In this document: positions 14,497 through 22,734 of the stretch, piece after piece
Numbering within the stretch: the first letter of the stretch is position 1
Layout: the number at the start of each line of letters is the position of its first letter
From: Sphaerochaetaceae bacterium
GTDB taxonomy: Bacteria; Spirochaetota; Spirochaetia; Sphaerochaetales; Sphaerochaetaceae
Assembly: GCA_028532765.1 (NCBI GenBank)
Contig: JAQQAR010000040.1
Span: forward strand, 1 to 36,296
Direction of reading: 5' to 3'
Length of the DNA: 36,296 nucleotides
Made by a program: the position numbers and the translations under genes
The notes under the pieces: model-generated
Told to the model about the DNA's origin: nothing
What the model saw: only the letters and a program-made list of their open reading frames with translations
Database searches by the model: none

Positions 14497-15803
14497 GCGA
14501 CCAGATATTCCATCATGCAATTAGGGTCATCACCTCCTCCTGCAAGGGATGCACTCATTGCATGAAACGCTGCCCTACCCAGGCAATTCGTATACACCAT
14601 GGAAAGGCTGAAATCAATGGGGATCTCTGCATTGACTGCGGCCAATGCATGGCAGTGTGTCCAAACGATGCCATCAAGGTGGAGCAAGACCCTTTCAACC
14701 AGCTGGATGACTACCTTGTCCGTGTTGCTATCATCCCTGCCATCTTCTTTGCCCAATTCCCAGACACCATCACCCTAGGCGAAATCCTCGGTGCACTCTA
14801 TGCAATCGGTTTTACCCATATCTATCTTGCTGAGACCGGCGTAGATATCCTAAACGTCCTGAATGCAGAGGAGAAAGCTCCTGAGTTACCCCTGATAAGC
14901 AACTTTTGCCCAGCAGTGCAACGCTTGATCCAGATCCGATTTCCCCTCTTGGTGGACAACCTGAGCAGATTACGTCCACCGGCACAAGTGACGGCTATCT
15001 TTGCAAGGAGTGAACTCTCATCAGCATCACCGGACCTTGGAATTTTCTATCTCACCCCGTGTGCAGCAAAGATCGCCCAATTCAACACCGAGGGTTCAGA
15101 AGAGAACCGGTTATTTGATGGCATCATCAACATCGATACCGTATACAACCTGGTCAGTACCTATCTTGCAAAACATGACCAAGTTCAGGAAGGCAGTCTA
15201 ACTTTTGCCATGTGCACCAAGCAGGCGTTGCTCTGGAGCTTGGTCAAAGGCCAGATTCCTTCACACGAAGGCCGAACTCTCGCCGTCGATGAGATGCATA
15301 ATGTCATTGAGTTCCTGGAAATCCTCGAAGAAGAAGAACAGACAAACCTGCAGTTCCTTGAACTGGATGCTTGCGCAGAAGGGTGTGTGGGAGGAATTCT
15401 CACCGTAAGAAACCGTTTCCTCGCTTCAGAGAGGCTCAAGTACTATTCCGAGCAGCTCCCGGAGGTCCTTGATGAAGTACTTATCAAGCGCATCCAAGAC
15501 CAAAGGAAAGCGTTCCAGAACAACCTCCGGTTGCCCCCTTTTGAGGCAACCATGGCCATGGGTCTCGATACAGACCGCTGTAGAGCGCTCTATAAGCTCC
15601 AGAAGGTAACCGATATCCTGAAGGTGCTCCCCGGTATCGACTGCGGACTCTGTGGAAGTCCTACCTGCAAGAGTCTCGCTGAGGATATTGCACGTGGCCA
15701 AGCAAGCCTTAAACAGTGCGTGGTCCTTAGGCTAAGAAATGCACAATCCTCTTCCTCTCTCTCCAGGATATGGGGAGACCCTGCTAGAGGGGAAGACGTA
15801 TAG
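14493..15803 (+). CDS. Putative sensory [FeFe]-hydrogenase (HydS-like, group D type)
   Basis: The 436-residue protein has three parts. Residues 17-56 carry two [4Fe-4S] ferredoxin motifs (Cys17-20-23-27 and Cys46-49-52-56). Residues about 75-305 form a short H-cluster-like domain with all four H-cluster cysteines: Cys139 (N-F-C-P-A-V), Cys190 (T-P-C-A-A-K) and Cys294/Cys298 (D-A-C-A-E-G-C). Residues 384-409 add a third Fe-S motif (C-G-L-C-G-S-P-T-C, then a Cys 17 positions on) like that of RnfB. Compared with catalytic enzymes, the proton-relay Cys before the first ligand is Phe138, and the two methionines near the cluster are Thr188 and Asp292, while Lys193 is kept. Such changes are typical of sensory [FeFe]-hydrogenases. 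AAGGAGGAG precedes the ATG, which overlaps the ATPase stop (ATGA). The end overlaps the converging M16C gene by 20 bp. Confidence 0.82.
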   Translation: MSDQIFHHAIRVITSSCKGCTHCMKRCPTQAIRIHHGKAEINGDLCIDCGQCMAVCPNDAIKVEQDPFNQLDDYLVRVAIIPAIFFAQFPDTITLGEILGALYAIGFTHIYLAETGVDILNVLNAEEKAPELPLISNFCPAVQRLIQIRFPLLVDNLSRLRPPAQVTAIFARSELSSASPDLGIFYLTPCAAKIAQFNTEGSEENRLFDGIINIDTVYNLVSTYLAKHDQVQEGSLTFAMCTKQALLWSLVKGQIPSHEGRTLAVDEMHNVIEFLEILEEEEQTNLQFLELDACAEGCVGGILTVRNRFLASERLKYYSEQLPEVLDEVLIKRIQDQRKAFQNNLRLPPFEATMAMGLDTDRCRALYKLQKVTDILKVLPGIDCGLCGSPTCKSLAEDIARGQASLKQCVVLRLRNAQSSSSLSRIWGDPARGEDV

Positions 15804-18741
15804 AGGGACGGTCGAGAATAGGATGTTTCTCTTTCTCTGTCTCCAGCAACTGCGCTCCACTAAGCACTACGTAGGAGTCCTCTTCCTTTGCAGCACGGAG
15901 CAAGGCTTTTGCCCCTTCGTTGAGTTGCTTGCTGTCCAACTGCAAGAGATGCTGACGCCTCATGGCCCTGAAATCATCACTGATATGATAGAGCAAACGT
16001 CTGAAGGCGAGGATGGAATCCTGGCTGGGAGAAAGGGGCCTCAGTTCACTGCCAATGGTTGCAATCAGGGCATTCTCGATATGTCCGGAATCAATATCAA
16101 TTTGGGCATATCTGTTGAGGATCTGGATGAAATCACGATAGCTGCCGGCAATTCGGGGATCCCTGTAGGTGGAGAATACACAAATTTCTTCCATGACATC
16201 AGCATTTGCAGCAACCCCATAGGCACCACCCTGACCCCTGATGACTTCCCACAGATCATTGCCCGTCAAGATATTTGCAAGGAGAATCTGTGCAGCCTGC
16301 AAAACGGTACCCCGCTTCTCTGTGCGCATTGCCCATGCTGCATAACTAACGGTTGCAGGGAGCCGGTAGAGCTGGACTTCATGGATTGATCCCTTGCTTA
16401 CATCGTTGTAGGAGCGTGATACTGGTTTTACCTCTCCCAGATCAGCAAAGGCTTCAGTGAATGATTCATATACGGGAACGAGCTCTTGGACCAACTCCTC
16501 ATCACAGCTAAGATGCAACAATAATCTCCTGCGGTTGGAGAGTTTTTTCTGCAACTGTTCCAGTTCCTGGGCAATGGAGGGAAGGTCCTTCTCTTCTATC
16601 GACTCAAGAAAGAACCACTGGTGGAGACCCGAAAGTTGCTCACCTTCCCACTGGATGGGGGAGAATACACTTGCAGCGCAAAGACTTGCAAAACTGTGGG
16701 CACTATAGGTCACACTATCAGCAAAATCAGTTCTGAAATTGTTCAACACCAGCTTCAACTGCTTCAGATCCCCGACATTCGCACCAGAGAGCAGTTGCTG
16801 GATGAACTCCATGGCAGGCGCAAAATCTTCTTTGAGCGTCTTGACCCTGCAAAGCAACGTCAAGACATCATTGTTGTTGCAGGCACTACCCAGTTCACCA
16901 TAGACATTGAAATCACCTGTGAGGTGTTTCAGCCTGGTCGCTACCTGTGCATAGGAAAGTTTCCCGAGACCGGTGGTCTGGAGTATCCGGGTGTACAACG
17001 GCAACAAAATCAGCTCACGCTCGCTGAGGTCTTCCACATTAAAGGCAAAATCTGCATAGACTATCTGGTTGCAGAACTGTGGTCGTATGAAGAGTGGCTG
17101 TCCTGCACACTGCACCTCTTGGTGAGTATTAGGACGGATGGTACTGGGAAGGTCTTCCAGATGGAGGCGTGGGATGGTAGCCAATGCCTCAGGAGTATCT
17201 CCTTCCAACTCAAACTGCAGGAAACGCTGATTCTGTTCTTGCAGAAGCTTGATCTCTTTCTTATCCAGGGACTCCGTAATCTGTGTTGCATATCTCGCAA
17301 TGGCATCCGTTTGCCTTTTCTGATGTTCTCCATCAGGTTTCACGGTAACCATGCAACGGTGTGGATTATCCAGAAGATGGCGCTTGATCCATTTCTCAAA
17401 GTAACGAGAATCCTTCTGCAGTTCATTCTCAAGAGCTTCAAGCGGTTTTCCCGATTCTATCGTCGCACAGGGAGAGAGATCATAGAGCCACCCTCGGAGA
17501 CTCCTATTAAGCGCCCTGAGCCCATTGGGAACACCCCCAGGTATTTCCAGTTGCTTGAAGCGAATTCTTTTCAGGGATGAGGCAACCATTTCCGGGTCCA
17601 GTCCCTCTTTTACTATTGTCTGCAAGGCCTTCAGAATGCAAGCCTTTGCTTCCTCTGCCAGCTCTGGGTTGATCCCCTTAAAGCCAACAAGGAACGGCAT
17701 CTGCCTGAAGTCCGCACTCATCCCGCTCTCGGGGGAGATGTCTATTCCCAACCCACTGTCAAGGAGTGCCTTATACAAAGGAGCAGCTTGGTTACCAAGC
17801 AAGAGGTCAACCAGCGTAGAGAGGGTGACAACCTGCAAAGGATCGGTGACATCAGTCGTTGCCCAGGAAAGCACCACCGAGGCGCTTTCCTTTGTCTGTC
17901 CTTCTTCCATTGGACTGGTAAGGGTAACATTCCTTTCTTTTTTCCAAGGCTCAGATGTTGGACAGAGGCTGTTAACCTTGAGAGAACCACGTGTCTTCAG
18001 GTACTCCTCATCAAGGAATGAGAGGTACTGCCCTACCTCAAGGTCACCATACAAAAAGAGCTTACAGTTTGAAGGATGATAAAACTGGCTATAGAAGGAT
18101 CTGAACTGCTGATAATCCAAACGGACGATCTGCTCTGGGTTACCTCCGGACTCAAAGGAGTATGGGGTATCGGGAAAGAGGGAGCGTATGCTACCCTTGC
18201 CGACGATTGAATCATGATCGGCACTGTCTCCCAGCATTTCATTGTAGACTACTCCCTCGAAGTGGCAACTCTCCTCGTCACAAACGAGGCGTACACCCTC
18301 CTGCCAGAAGGTCTCCTCACGAAGCAGGGGAGCGAATACAGCATCGGTATATACATGGAAAAGGTTCTCAAAATCTTTCTGTAAGGGGCTTGCACCAGGA
18401 TACAGGGTCTTATCAGGGTAAGTCATGGCGTTCATGAAGGTATTGGTACTGCCTTTGAGTAGGGTCATGAACGGATCTCTCACCGGATAGCGTTGGCTTC
18501 CTGCCAATACACTGTGTTCCAGGATATGGGCGATACCGCAATCATTGTTGGGAAGCGTCCGGAAGACATAGCTGAAAAAACGCTCCCTATCAGAATTGAT
18601 AAGCTGAAAGACCTCCATATTGGTCTCGATATGTCGGAATAGGTATCCAGTTCCCTCATACTCATCAAGCTGGGTAATCTCCACCAGCTGGAAGCCCGCG
18701 AGCTCATCCCCTAAGGCCCATTGCCGTTGTATCATGCTCAT
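15784..18741 (-). CDS. M16C-family zinc metallopeptidase (presequence-protease type)
   Basis: This 985-residue protein is a full-length M16C peptidase, the group of mitochondrial/chloroplast PreP and bacterial relatives that degrade short peptides in a closed chamber. The inverted zinc motif H-x-x-E-H is at residues 72-76 (H-I-L-E-H) in the context G-I-A-H-I-L-E-H-S-V-L-x-G-S, followed by P-V-R-D-P-F and, further on, G-V-V-Y-N-E-M, which supplies the third zinc ligand. The long C-terminal half carries the inactive M16 repeats. No signal peptide is seen, so it should be cytoplasmic. AGGAG lies just before the ATG. It is transcribed alone, divergent from nfo, and its tail overlaps the HydS-like gene. 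Confidence 0.92.
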   Translation of the reverse strand: MSMIQRQWALGDELAGFQLVEITQLDEYEGTGYLFRHIETNMEVFQLINSDRERFFSYVFRTLPNNDCGIAHILEHSVLAGSQRYPVRDPFMTLLKGSTNTFMNAMTYPDKTLYPGASPLQKDFENLFHVYTDAVFAPLLREETFWQEGVRLVCDEESCHFEGVVYNEMLGDSADHDSIVGKGSIRSLFPDTPYSFESGGNPEQIVRLDYQQFRSFYSQFYHPSNCKLFLYGDLEVGQYLSFLDEEYLKTRGSLKVNSLCPTSEPWKKERNVTLTSPMEEGQTKESASVVLSWATTDVTDPLQVVTLSTLVDLLLGNQAAPLYKALLDSGLGIDISPESGMSADFRQMPFLVGFKGINPELAEEAKACILKALQTIVKEGLDPEMVASSLKRIRFKQLEIPGGVPNGLRALNRSLRGWLYDLSPCATIESGKPLEALENELQKDSRYFEKWIKRHLLDNPHRCMVTVKPDGEHQKRQTDAIARYATQITESLDKKEIKLLQEQNQRFLQFELEGDTPEALATIPRLHLEDLPSTIRPNTHQEVQCAGQPLFIRPQFCNQIVYADFAFNVEDLSERELILLPLYTRILQTTGLGKLSYAQVATRLKHLTGDFNVYGELGSACNNNDVLTLLCRVKTLKEDFAPAMEFIQQLLSGANVGDLKQLKLVLNNFRTDFADSVTYSAHSFASLCAASVFSPIQWEGEQLSGLHQWFFLESIEEKDLPSIAQELEQLQKKLSNRRRLLLHLSCDEELVQELVPVYESFTEAFADLGEVKPVSRSYNDVSKGSIHEVQLYRLPATVSYAAWAMRTEKRGTVLQAAQILLANILTGNDLWEVIRGQGGAYGVAANADVMEEICVFSTYRDPRIAGSYRDFIQILNRYAQIDIDSGHIENALIATIGSELRPLSPSQDSILAFRRLLYHISDDFRAMRRQHLLQLDSKQLNEGAKALLRAAKEEDSYVVLSGAQLLETEKEKHPILDRPSIRLPL

Positions 18742-18760
18742 TCGCTCCTATGTAAGGTGG

Positions 18761-18789
18761 ACACTACCACGAGTTCTGATGATTGACAA
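18761..18789 (-). promoter_or_regulatory. Promoter of the M16C peptidase gene
   Basis: Minus strand TTGTCA (18784-18789), a 17-bp spacer and TAGTGT (18761-18766); 19 bases then lead to the ATG at 18741, with AGGAG in between. Its -35 box overlaps, base for base, the -35 box of the oppositely directed nfo promoter. Confidence 0.5.
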
Positions 18790-18811
18790 CCCTAGCCTCA
18801 CGCTCTACCGT
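18783..18811 (+). promoter_or_regulatory. Promoter of nfo-glpQ, close to the start codon
   Basis: Perfect -35 TTGACA (18783-18788), a 17-bp spacer and a weak -10 TACCGT (18806-18811) whose end is six bases before the nfo ATG. There is no Shine-Dalgarno, so a leaderless message is likely if this promoter is used. Confidence 0.5.
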
Positions 18812-18817
18812 TGACCT

Positions 18818-19663
18818 ATGCATACCATAGGACCACATACCAGTATTGCCGGCGGTGTTCAAAACGCAGTCATCCAAGCTTCCAATCTTGGAGCCAATGC
18901 CTTCGGGATGTTTACCAAGAACCAACGGCAATGGAAATCCAAGGACTTGGAGACGGAAGCCATACAACAGTTCAAGTCTACCATGGCGGAGTTAGGTTTC
19001 ACAGCACAACAGGTGCTGGTACACGATAGTTATCTCATCAACCTGGGCAATCCAGACCCTGAAAAACGGAAGAAGAGCTTGGAGGCTTTCATCGATGAAC
19101 TGAGGAGGGTCGAACAACTTGGACTGAGCCTTCTTAATTTCCATCCCGGTTCACACTTGGGACTCGTTGATATCAAGGAGAGTCTTTCGCTGGTTGCCCA
19201 GAGCATCGATATTGCTCTCAGTGAAACTGATCATGCCATAGCAGTCATTGAGAACACTGCAGGACAGGGTACAAATCTGGGCTCGTCCTTTGAGGAGCTT
19301 GCCTTCCTCTTTGGACAATGCTCAAAGAGGGAGCGTATCGGCTTCTGCATCGACACCTGCCATGCCCATGCTGCAGGCTATTCCATGGGAAGCCCCGATC
19401 AGTTCGATGCGGCAATGGACCAGTTTGATTCACTTATTGGTCTCTCCCACCTCAAGGGAATGCACCTGAACGATGCAAAGAGCAGTGTCGGCAGTCATCT
19501 TGACCGTCATGCAAGCTTGGGAATGGGAACTATTGGATGGGCCACATTTGAACATATTGCCACCGATTCACGCTTTGAGAACATGCCCCTCATCCTTGAA
19601 ACGGTAGACAGTACACTCTGGGAAGAGGAGGTTTTTCATCTCCGCTTTGGAGGAAACCGATGA
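18818..19663 (+). CDS. nfo: Endonuclease IV (AP endonuclease)
   Basis: Nfo cuts DNA 5' of abasic sites during base excision repair, using three zinc ions. The 281-residue product has the usual length and family motifs: G-x-H-T-S-I-A-G-G at the N-terminus, N-F-H-P-G-S-H, V-I-E-N-T-A-G-Q-G-T-N-L-G, I-D-T-C-H-A-H-A-A-G-Y, H-L-N-D-A-K and S-x-x-D-R-H-A-S-L-G-M-G, which hold the zinc-binding His, Glu and Asp residues. The first ATG is at 18818; nothing resembling a ribosome-binding site precedes it. The gene overlaps glpQ by 4 bp. Together with the family-4 glycosylase at 8.9 kb it supplies two successive steps of the same repair pathway. Confidence 0.96.
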   Translation: MHTIGPHTSIAGGVQNAVIQASNLGANAFGMFTKNQRQWKSKDLETEAIQQFKSTMAELGFTAQQVLVHDSYLINLGNPDPEKRKKSLEAFIDELRRVEQLGLSLLNFHPGSHLGLVDIKESLSLVAQSIDIALSETDHAIAVIENTAGQGTNLGSSFEELAFLFGQCSKRERIGFCIDTCHAHAAGYSMGSPDQFDAAMDQFDSLIGLSHLKGMHLNDAKSSVGSHLDRHASLGMGTIGWATFEHIATDSRFENMPLILETVDSTLWEEEVFHLRFGGNR

Positions 19664-20379
19664 AACGGGTATTTGACAGACCCCTGCTGTTCGGACACAG
19701 GGGTTCCTCGATTGACCATCCTGAAAATACTCTTGCCAGCTTTGCAGACTGCCTATCCCACCACATTGATGGGATTGAGCTGGACGTACAACGTTGTAAA
19801 AGCGGTGAGTTAGTCGTGATCCACGATTATCATCTACAGCGGGTGGCAGGCCACCCTGGCAAGGTGGCAGAACTCACATACCAAGAGTTGACAGAGATTG
19901 ATATCGGCAATGGAGAACATGTCCCCTTGCTCTCTGATGTGTTTGCCTTAGGCGGTACTGACCTCTACTATGATATTGAGATCAAGGCCCCTGATACCAA
20001 GAACCTTGGATTGGAGCGCCTTCTGCTTGAGCAGATCCATCACCACGGTCTGGAATCCCATTGCTTCGTCAGCTCTTTCAATCCTTTCAGCTTGCTTAGA
20101 TTCAAGCACATGAGCAAGAAAACCATCCCCACTGCTCTCATCTATGGTGATGAATCAGGGGTACCCAAAATACTCCGACACGGTTTTGGCAGGCATATCA
20201 CCCACCCCTCCTATCTGAAACCATCAAAGGAGCAGATTAGGGAGGCGCAATCTTTCGGCTACCAGCTCTGCGCTTGGACCGTCGATGATAGAGAGGAGGC
20301 GAAATCTCTTCTTGATCAAGGAGTAATGGGAATCATCAGCAACAATCCAAAAGCACTGAAGGACTTGTTCAGCGTTTGA
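19660..20379 (+). CDS. glpQ: Glycerophosphodiester phosphodiesterase, cytoplasmic type
   Basis: The enzyme hydrolyses glycerophosphodiesters to glycerol-3-phosphate and an alcohol. The 239-residue protein has the GDPD motifs: G-H-R-G at residues 12-15, the P-E-N-T segment, I-E-L-D-V-Q with the metal-binding Glu and Asp, and V-V-I-H-D with the second catalytic His; D-I-E-I-K is also present. The C-terminal A-W-T-V-D-D is typical. There is no signal peptide, so the UgpQ-like cytoplasmic role is more likely than the periplasmic GlpQ role. Its ATG overlaps the nfo stop (ATGA), and its end overlaps the converging lipoprotein gene by 11 bp. Confidence 0.92.
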   Translation: MKRVFDRPLLFGHRGSSIDHPENTLASFADCLSHHIDGIELDVQRCKSGELVVIHDYHLQRVAGHPGKVAELTYQELTEIDIGNGEHVPLLSDVFALGGTDLYYDIEIKAPDTKNLGLERLLLEQIHHHGLESHCFVSSFNPFSLLRFKHMSKKTIPTALIYGDESGVPKILRHGFGRHITHPSYLKPSKEQIREAQSFGYQLCAWTVDDREEAKSLLDQGVMGIISNNPKALKDLFSV

Positions 20380-21766
20380 ACAACCAGGCACTCTGCAAGT
20401 ATGCAGCGATGGAACCAAAACGGGAGAAAGCAACACGCTGAGCCTCTTCACGACTCTCACCAGATCCTACTGCCTCAACCGAGAAGGTATCGAAGAGCAG
20501 GGATCCAGTTTCAAGATCATACAGGCCAACATTCCCACTGGCCACCACCACAAAGCGATCTCTCACCTGCTGTTCGCTCACCACACCTACACTTCCTAAA
20601 AAGGCCAGGTCCGCCTCACCCTGCAGAGCTGAGAGTTGGTCCTCTATATCTACTTGTTTGAGATCAATCTCTTCCACCGTGATATCATCAAGACTCAGTT
20701 CCTGGTTGAATACCTGCAGCGCTTGTGTCCCTCTACCCAGAGATCCTTCCTGAGAGAACTCTTGTATCTCTGAAAGAATGCTCTTACCGGAGACGGTTGA
20801 GGTAAGTGTATAGGGAAACGTGATTGAAATTGCAGAGACTGCCTCCTTGATGCTGTCAACCTGATCCGCTGGGAGAGTCTTCTCCAGCTGAGCGATGGTT
20901 GGCTCTAAATCCAGGGAGAAGACAATCTGGCCATCCTTCACCAGTCCTTGGTTATAGGGAATAAACAGAAAATATCCATCGCTGGCCGTATTGAACTGCA
21001 GGAAATCGGAATATGTCTCCGAGAGGCTGTTTCTTGCTTGAAATGTCGCATTGATGGAAGCATTGAGCACCTTGGGGGAAAGCAATCGACTCTTTCTTCG
21101 TAGGTATACAGTGACTCTGGCCTCTTCTTCCACTTGGTTACGGAGACTGAATCGCAGTGATTCAATAAAGGAAATTGCTTTATCAACAAGTGTCTCAGTT
21201 TCAAACTTCCGCTCACTGACCGGTCCTTCTGCTGACAGCATGGCAGCTTCCAGGTACTGTTTGATCGCACCGGTATCATCATTTGATCGATAAGCTTGGT
21301 CAGCTTTTTCCAAGATTGCTTCAATGGCTTGTTCCCGTTCTATCATCTGGTTGTAGACACTGGTGCGTCTGCCAATGAGTAATGATTCATCCATCCGTGC
21401 AAGCAGATAGACATCGAAACCAGCCCTTCCTTCACTGACGGTATACTCACTTGCGATGGTCAAATTGAAATCTGCTATGGCATTGGTGGTGGTAAGTTCA
21501 CGATAATACATGTCATACACATCCTCGCCTACGTACGCAGAGATTTGGCCCAGAATGGATTCGTATGCCAACAATCGTGCATTATAATTAACGGGAGCAG
21601 TTCCCTTACCCACAAAGGCAACCTCCCCACTTCGCTGCTGAGGTGAGTATATCCAAGAAGGAAGCCCCTCTACCTGTGCTCTTACCAGGGAAGAGAGCGA
21701 GGAACAGGAGACAAGCATCAAACTCAAGAAGAGTATAAGGCAGGCTTTCAGGAAGAGTCGTTTCAT
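20369..21766 (-). CDS. Lipoprotein with N-terminal LPP20-like region
   Basis: A 465-residue protein with a clear lipoprotein signal: K-R near the start, a hydrophobic core and lipobox L-V-S-C with Cys21. The following segment P-S-W-I-Y-S-P, E-V-A-F-V-G-K-G-T-A and A-R-L-L-A-Y-E-S-I-L resembles the LPP20 family of outer-membrane-associated lipoproteins. A helical, tetratricopeptide-like middle (around A-Y-R-S-N-D-D-T-G-A-I-K-Q-Y-L-E-A-A) and several beta-rich regions follow. Near the C-terminus a second region (V-G-L-Y-D-L-E-T-G, then S-R-E-E-A-Q-R-V-A-F) resembles the start in style. The ATG overlaps the stop of the preceding barrel-like protein gene (ATGA). Function is unknown; a structural or assembly partner of that protein is a reasonable guess only. 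Confidence 0.75.
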   Translation of the reverse strand: MKRLFLKACLILFLSLMLVSCSSLSSLVRAQVEGLPSWIYSPQQRSGEVAFVGKGTAPVNYNARLLAYESILGQISAYVGEDVYDMYYRELTTTNAIADFNLTIASEYTVSEGRAGFDVYLLARMDESLLIGRRTSVYNQMIEREQAIEAILEKADQAYRSNDDTGAIKQYLEAAMLSAEGPVSERKFETETLVDKAISFIESLRFSLRNQVEEEARVTVYLRRKSRLLSPKVLNASINATFQARNSLSETYSDFLQFNTASDGYFLFIPYNQGLVKDGQIVFSLDLEPTIAQLEKTLPADQVDSIKEAVSAISITFPYTLTSTVSGKSILSEIQEFSQEGSLGRGTQALQVFNQELSLDDITVEEIDLKQVDIEDQLSALQGEADLAFLGSVGVVSEQQVRDRFVVVASGNVGLYDLETGSLLFDTFSVEAVGSGESREEAQRVAFSRFGSIAAYLQSAWLFKR

Positions 21767-22734
21767 AGTGTATAAGTGTACGCGGTTGTGAGCTTGAGGA
21801 AAAGCCCTTGTTCGAGAAGTGTTGCACTGCTTGCAGCAACCCGGTTCCCGACTGAGAGGGAAAGCGCCCAATCATGGAGAGCATACGTGAGGCCCAATTC
21901 GCCGGATGCCTGATAAAACATCTCCTGATTTGATGTATCATACCCAGAAGAAAACAAGACTGAAGCATCAAGGGAGAGGCTGCGAACCAGAGAGGTCCGT
22001 GCGGAAGAGAGCTGGCTGATCGGCAGCTTTGCTGAAAGACCTGCAATACCATAGATACGGCTGGGCGCTGTTGCACCGAGACCAAATTGAACAGCGTATG
22101 GATGCATGGGAAGCGGCCAGATATGGATAAGATCAAGAGAAGGATCCATATCCTTGTTGAGTGAAAGAGAGAGGGAGACGCTCTTATTCCCACTCTCCCT
22201 CAGTCCCATACCCAAGAAGAGTGGCTTTCCTGAAAGCTGGGAGAGTAACAGCACACCTTCTTCCTCAGCAACTTCACTCACCACCACTACTCCCTGCTCT
22301 CTATCCCTTGCATCCAAAACAGTGAATCTATCTCCCTCTCTATAGGGAGAATTTTCAACCTTTGCCCCAAATCCACGACCAGAGAAAGAGGTCAGCCTCA
22401 GATCAGGTAAGGATGCAAACAGGGAAAGGCCATCGTGATTGAGTGCTGTAACAAGGCGCTTCTCATACCCACTGACTTCGCCTAGGAGTCTATAAGTGAG
22501 TTGTCTCTCTCCGTAGGAAAGGGAGAGTTCATACTCTCCCATCTCATCTTTTTCTAGAACAGCACTCAGTTCACCTTCCTCGTCCAACCGCTCCACAAGA
22601 GCTTCCTCAAGTGCCCTTTGCACTCCTTCTACCACCTCCTGTGGCACAGCTGCATCTTGAGTGAAGACAAGCTGCGCCGAGGAGAGTGGCAAGAGAATAA
22701 GGACAAGGTATATGAGAGAGAGTGCGAGCCTCAT
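21763..22734 (-). CDS. Exported protein, probable outer-membrane or periplasmic beta protein
   Basis: A 323-residue product with a standard signal peptide (residues 1-19, ending L-S-S-A-Q). The mature chain starts with an acidic alpha region rich in Glu (about 25-65), then has strands with repeated S-L-S-L-S and L-S-L-S-V patterns through the C-terminus, as expected for amphipathic beta strands of a barrel. The C-terminus is T-Y-T-L, without the final aromatic residue of classic porins. I do not recognise the family. It lies between pepT and the LPP20-like lipoprotein, each junction being an ATGA overlap, so the three are co-transcribed. The lipoprotein partner suggests an envelope pair. Confidence 0.65.
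   Translation of the reverse strand: MRLALSLIYLVLILLPLSSAQLVFTQDAAVPQEVVEGVQRALEEALVERLDEEGELSAVLEKDEMGEYELSLSYGERQLTYRLLGEVSGYEKRLVTALNHDGLSLFASLPDLRLTSFSGRGFGAKVENSPYREGDRFTVLDARDREQGVVVVSEVAEEEGVLLLSQLSGKPLFLGMGLRESGNKSVSLSLSLNKDMDPSLDLIHIWPLPMHPYAVQFGLGATAPSRIYGIAGLSAKLPISQLSSARTSLVRSLSLDASVLFSSGYDTSNQEMFYQASGELGLTYALHDWALSLSVGNRVAASSATLLEQGLFLKLTTAYTYTL

Noticed and set aside
16621..17580. Long plus-strand open frame of about 319 codons
   Set aside because: It lies wholly antisense to the M16C peptidase gene, which has conserved motifs along its length, and its translation resembles no protein family.
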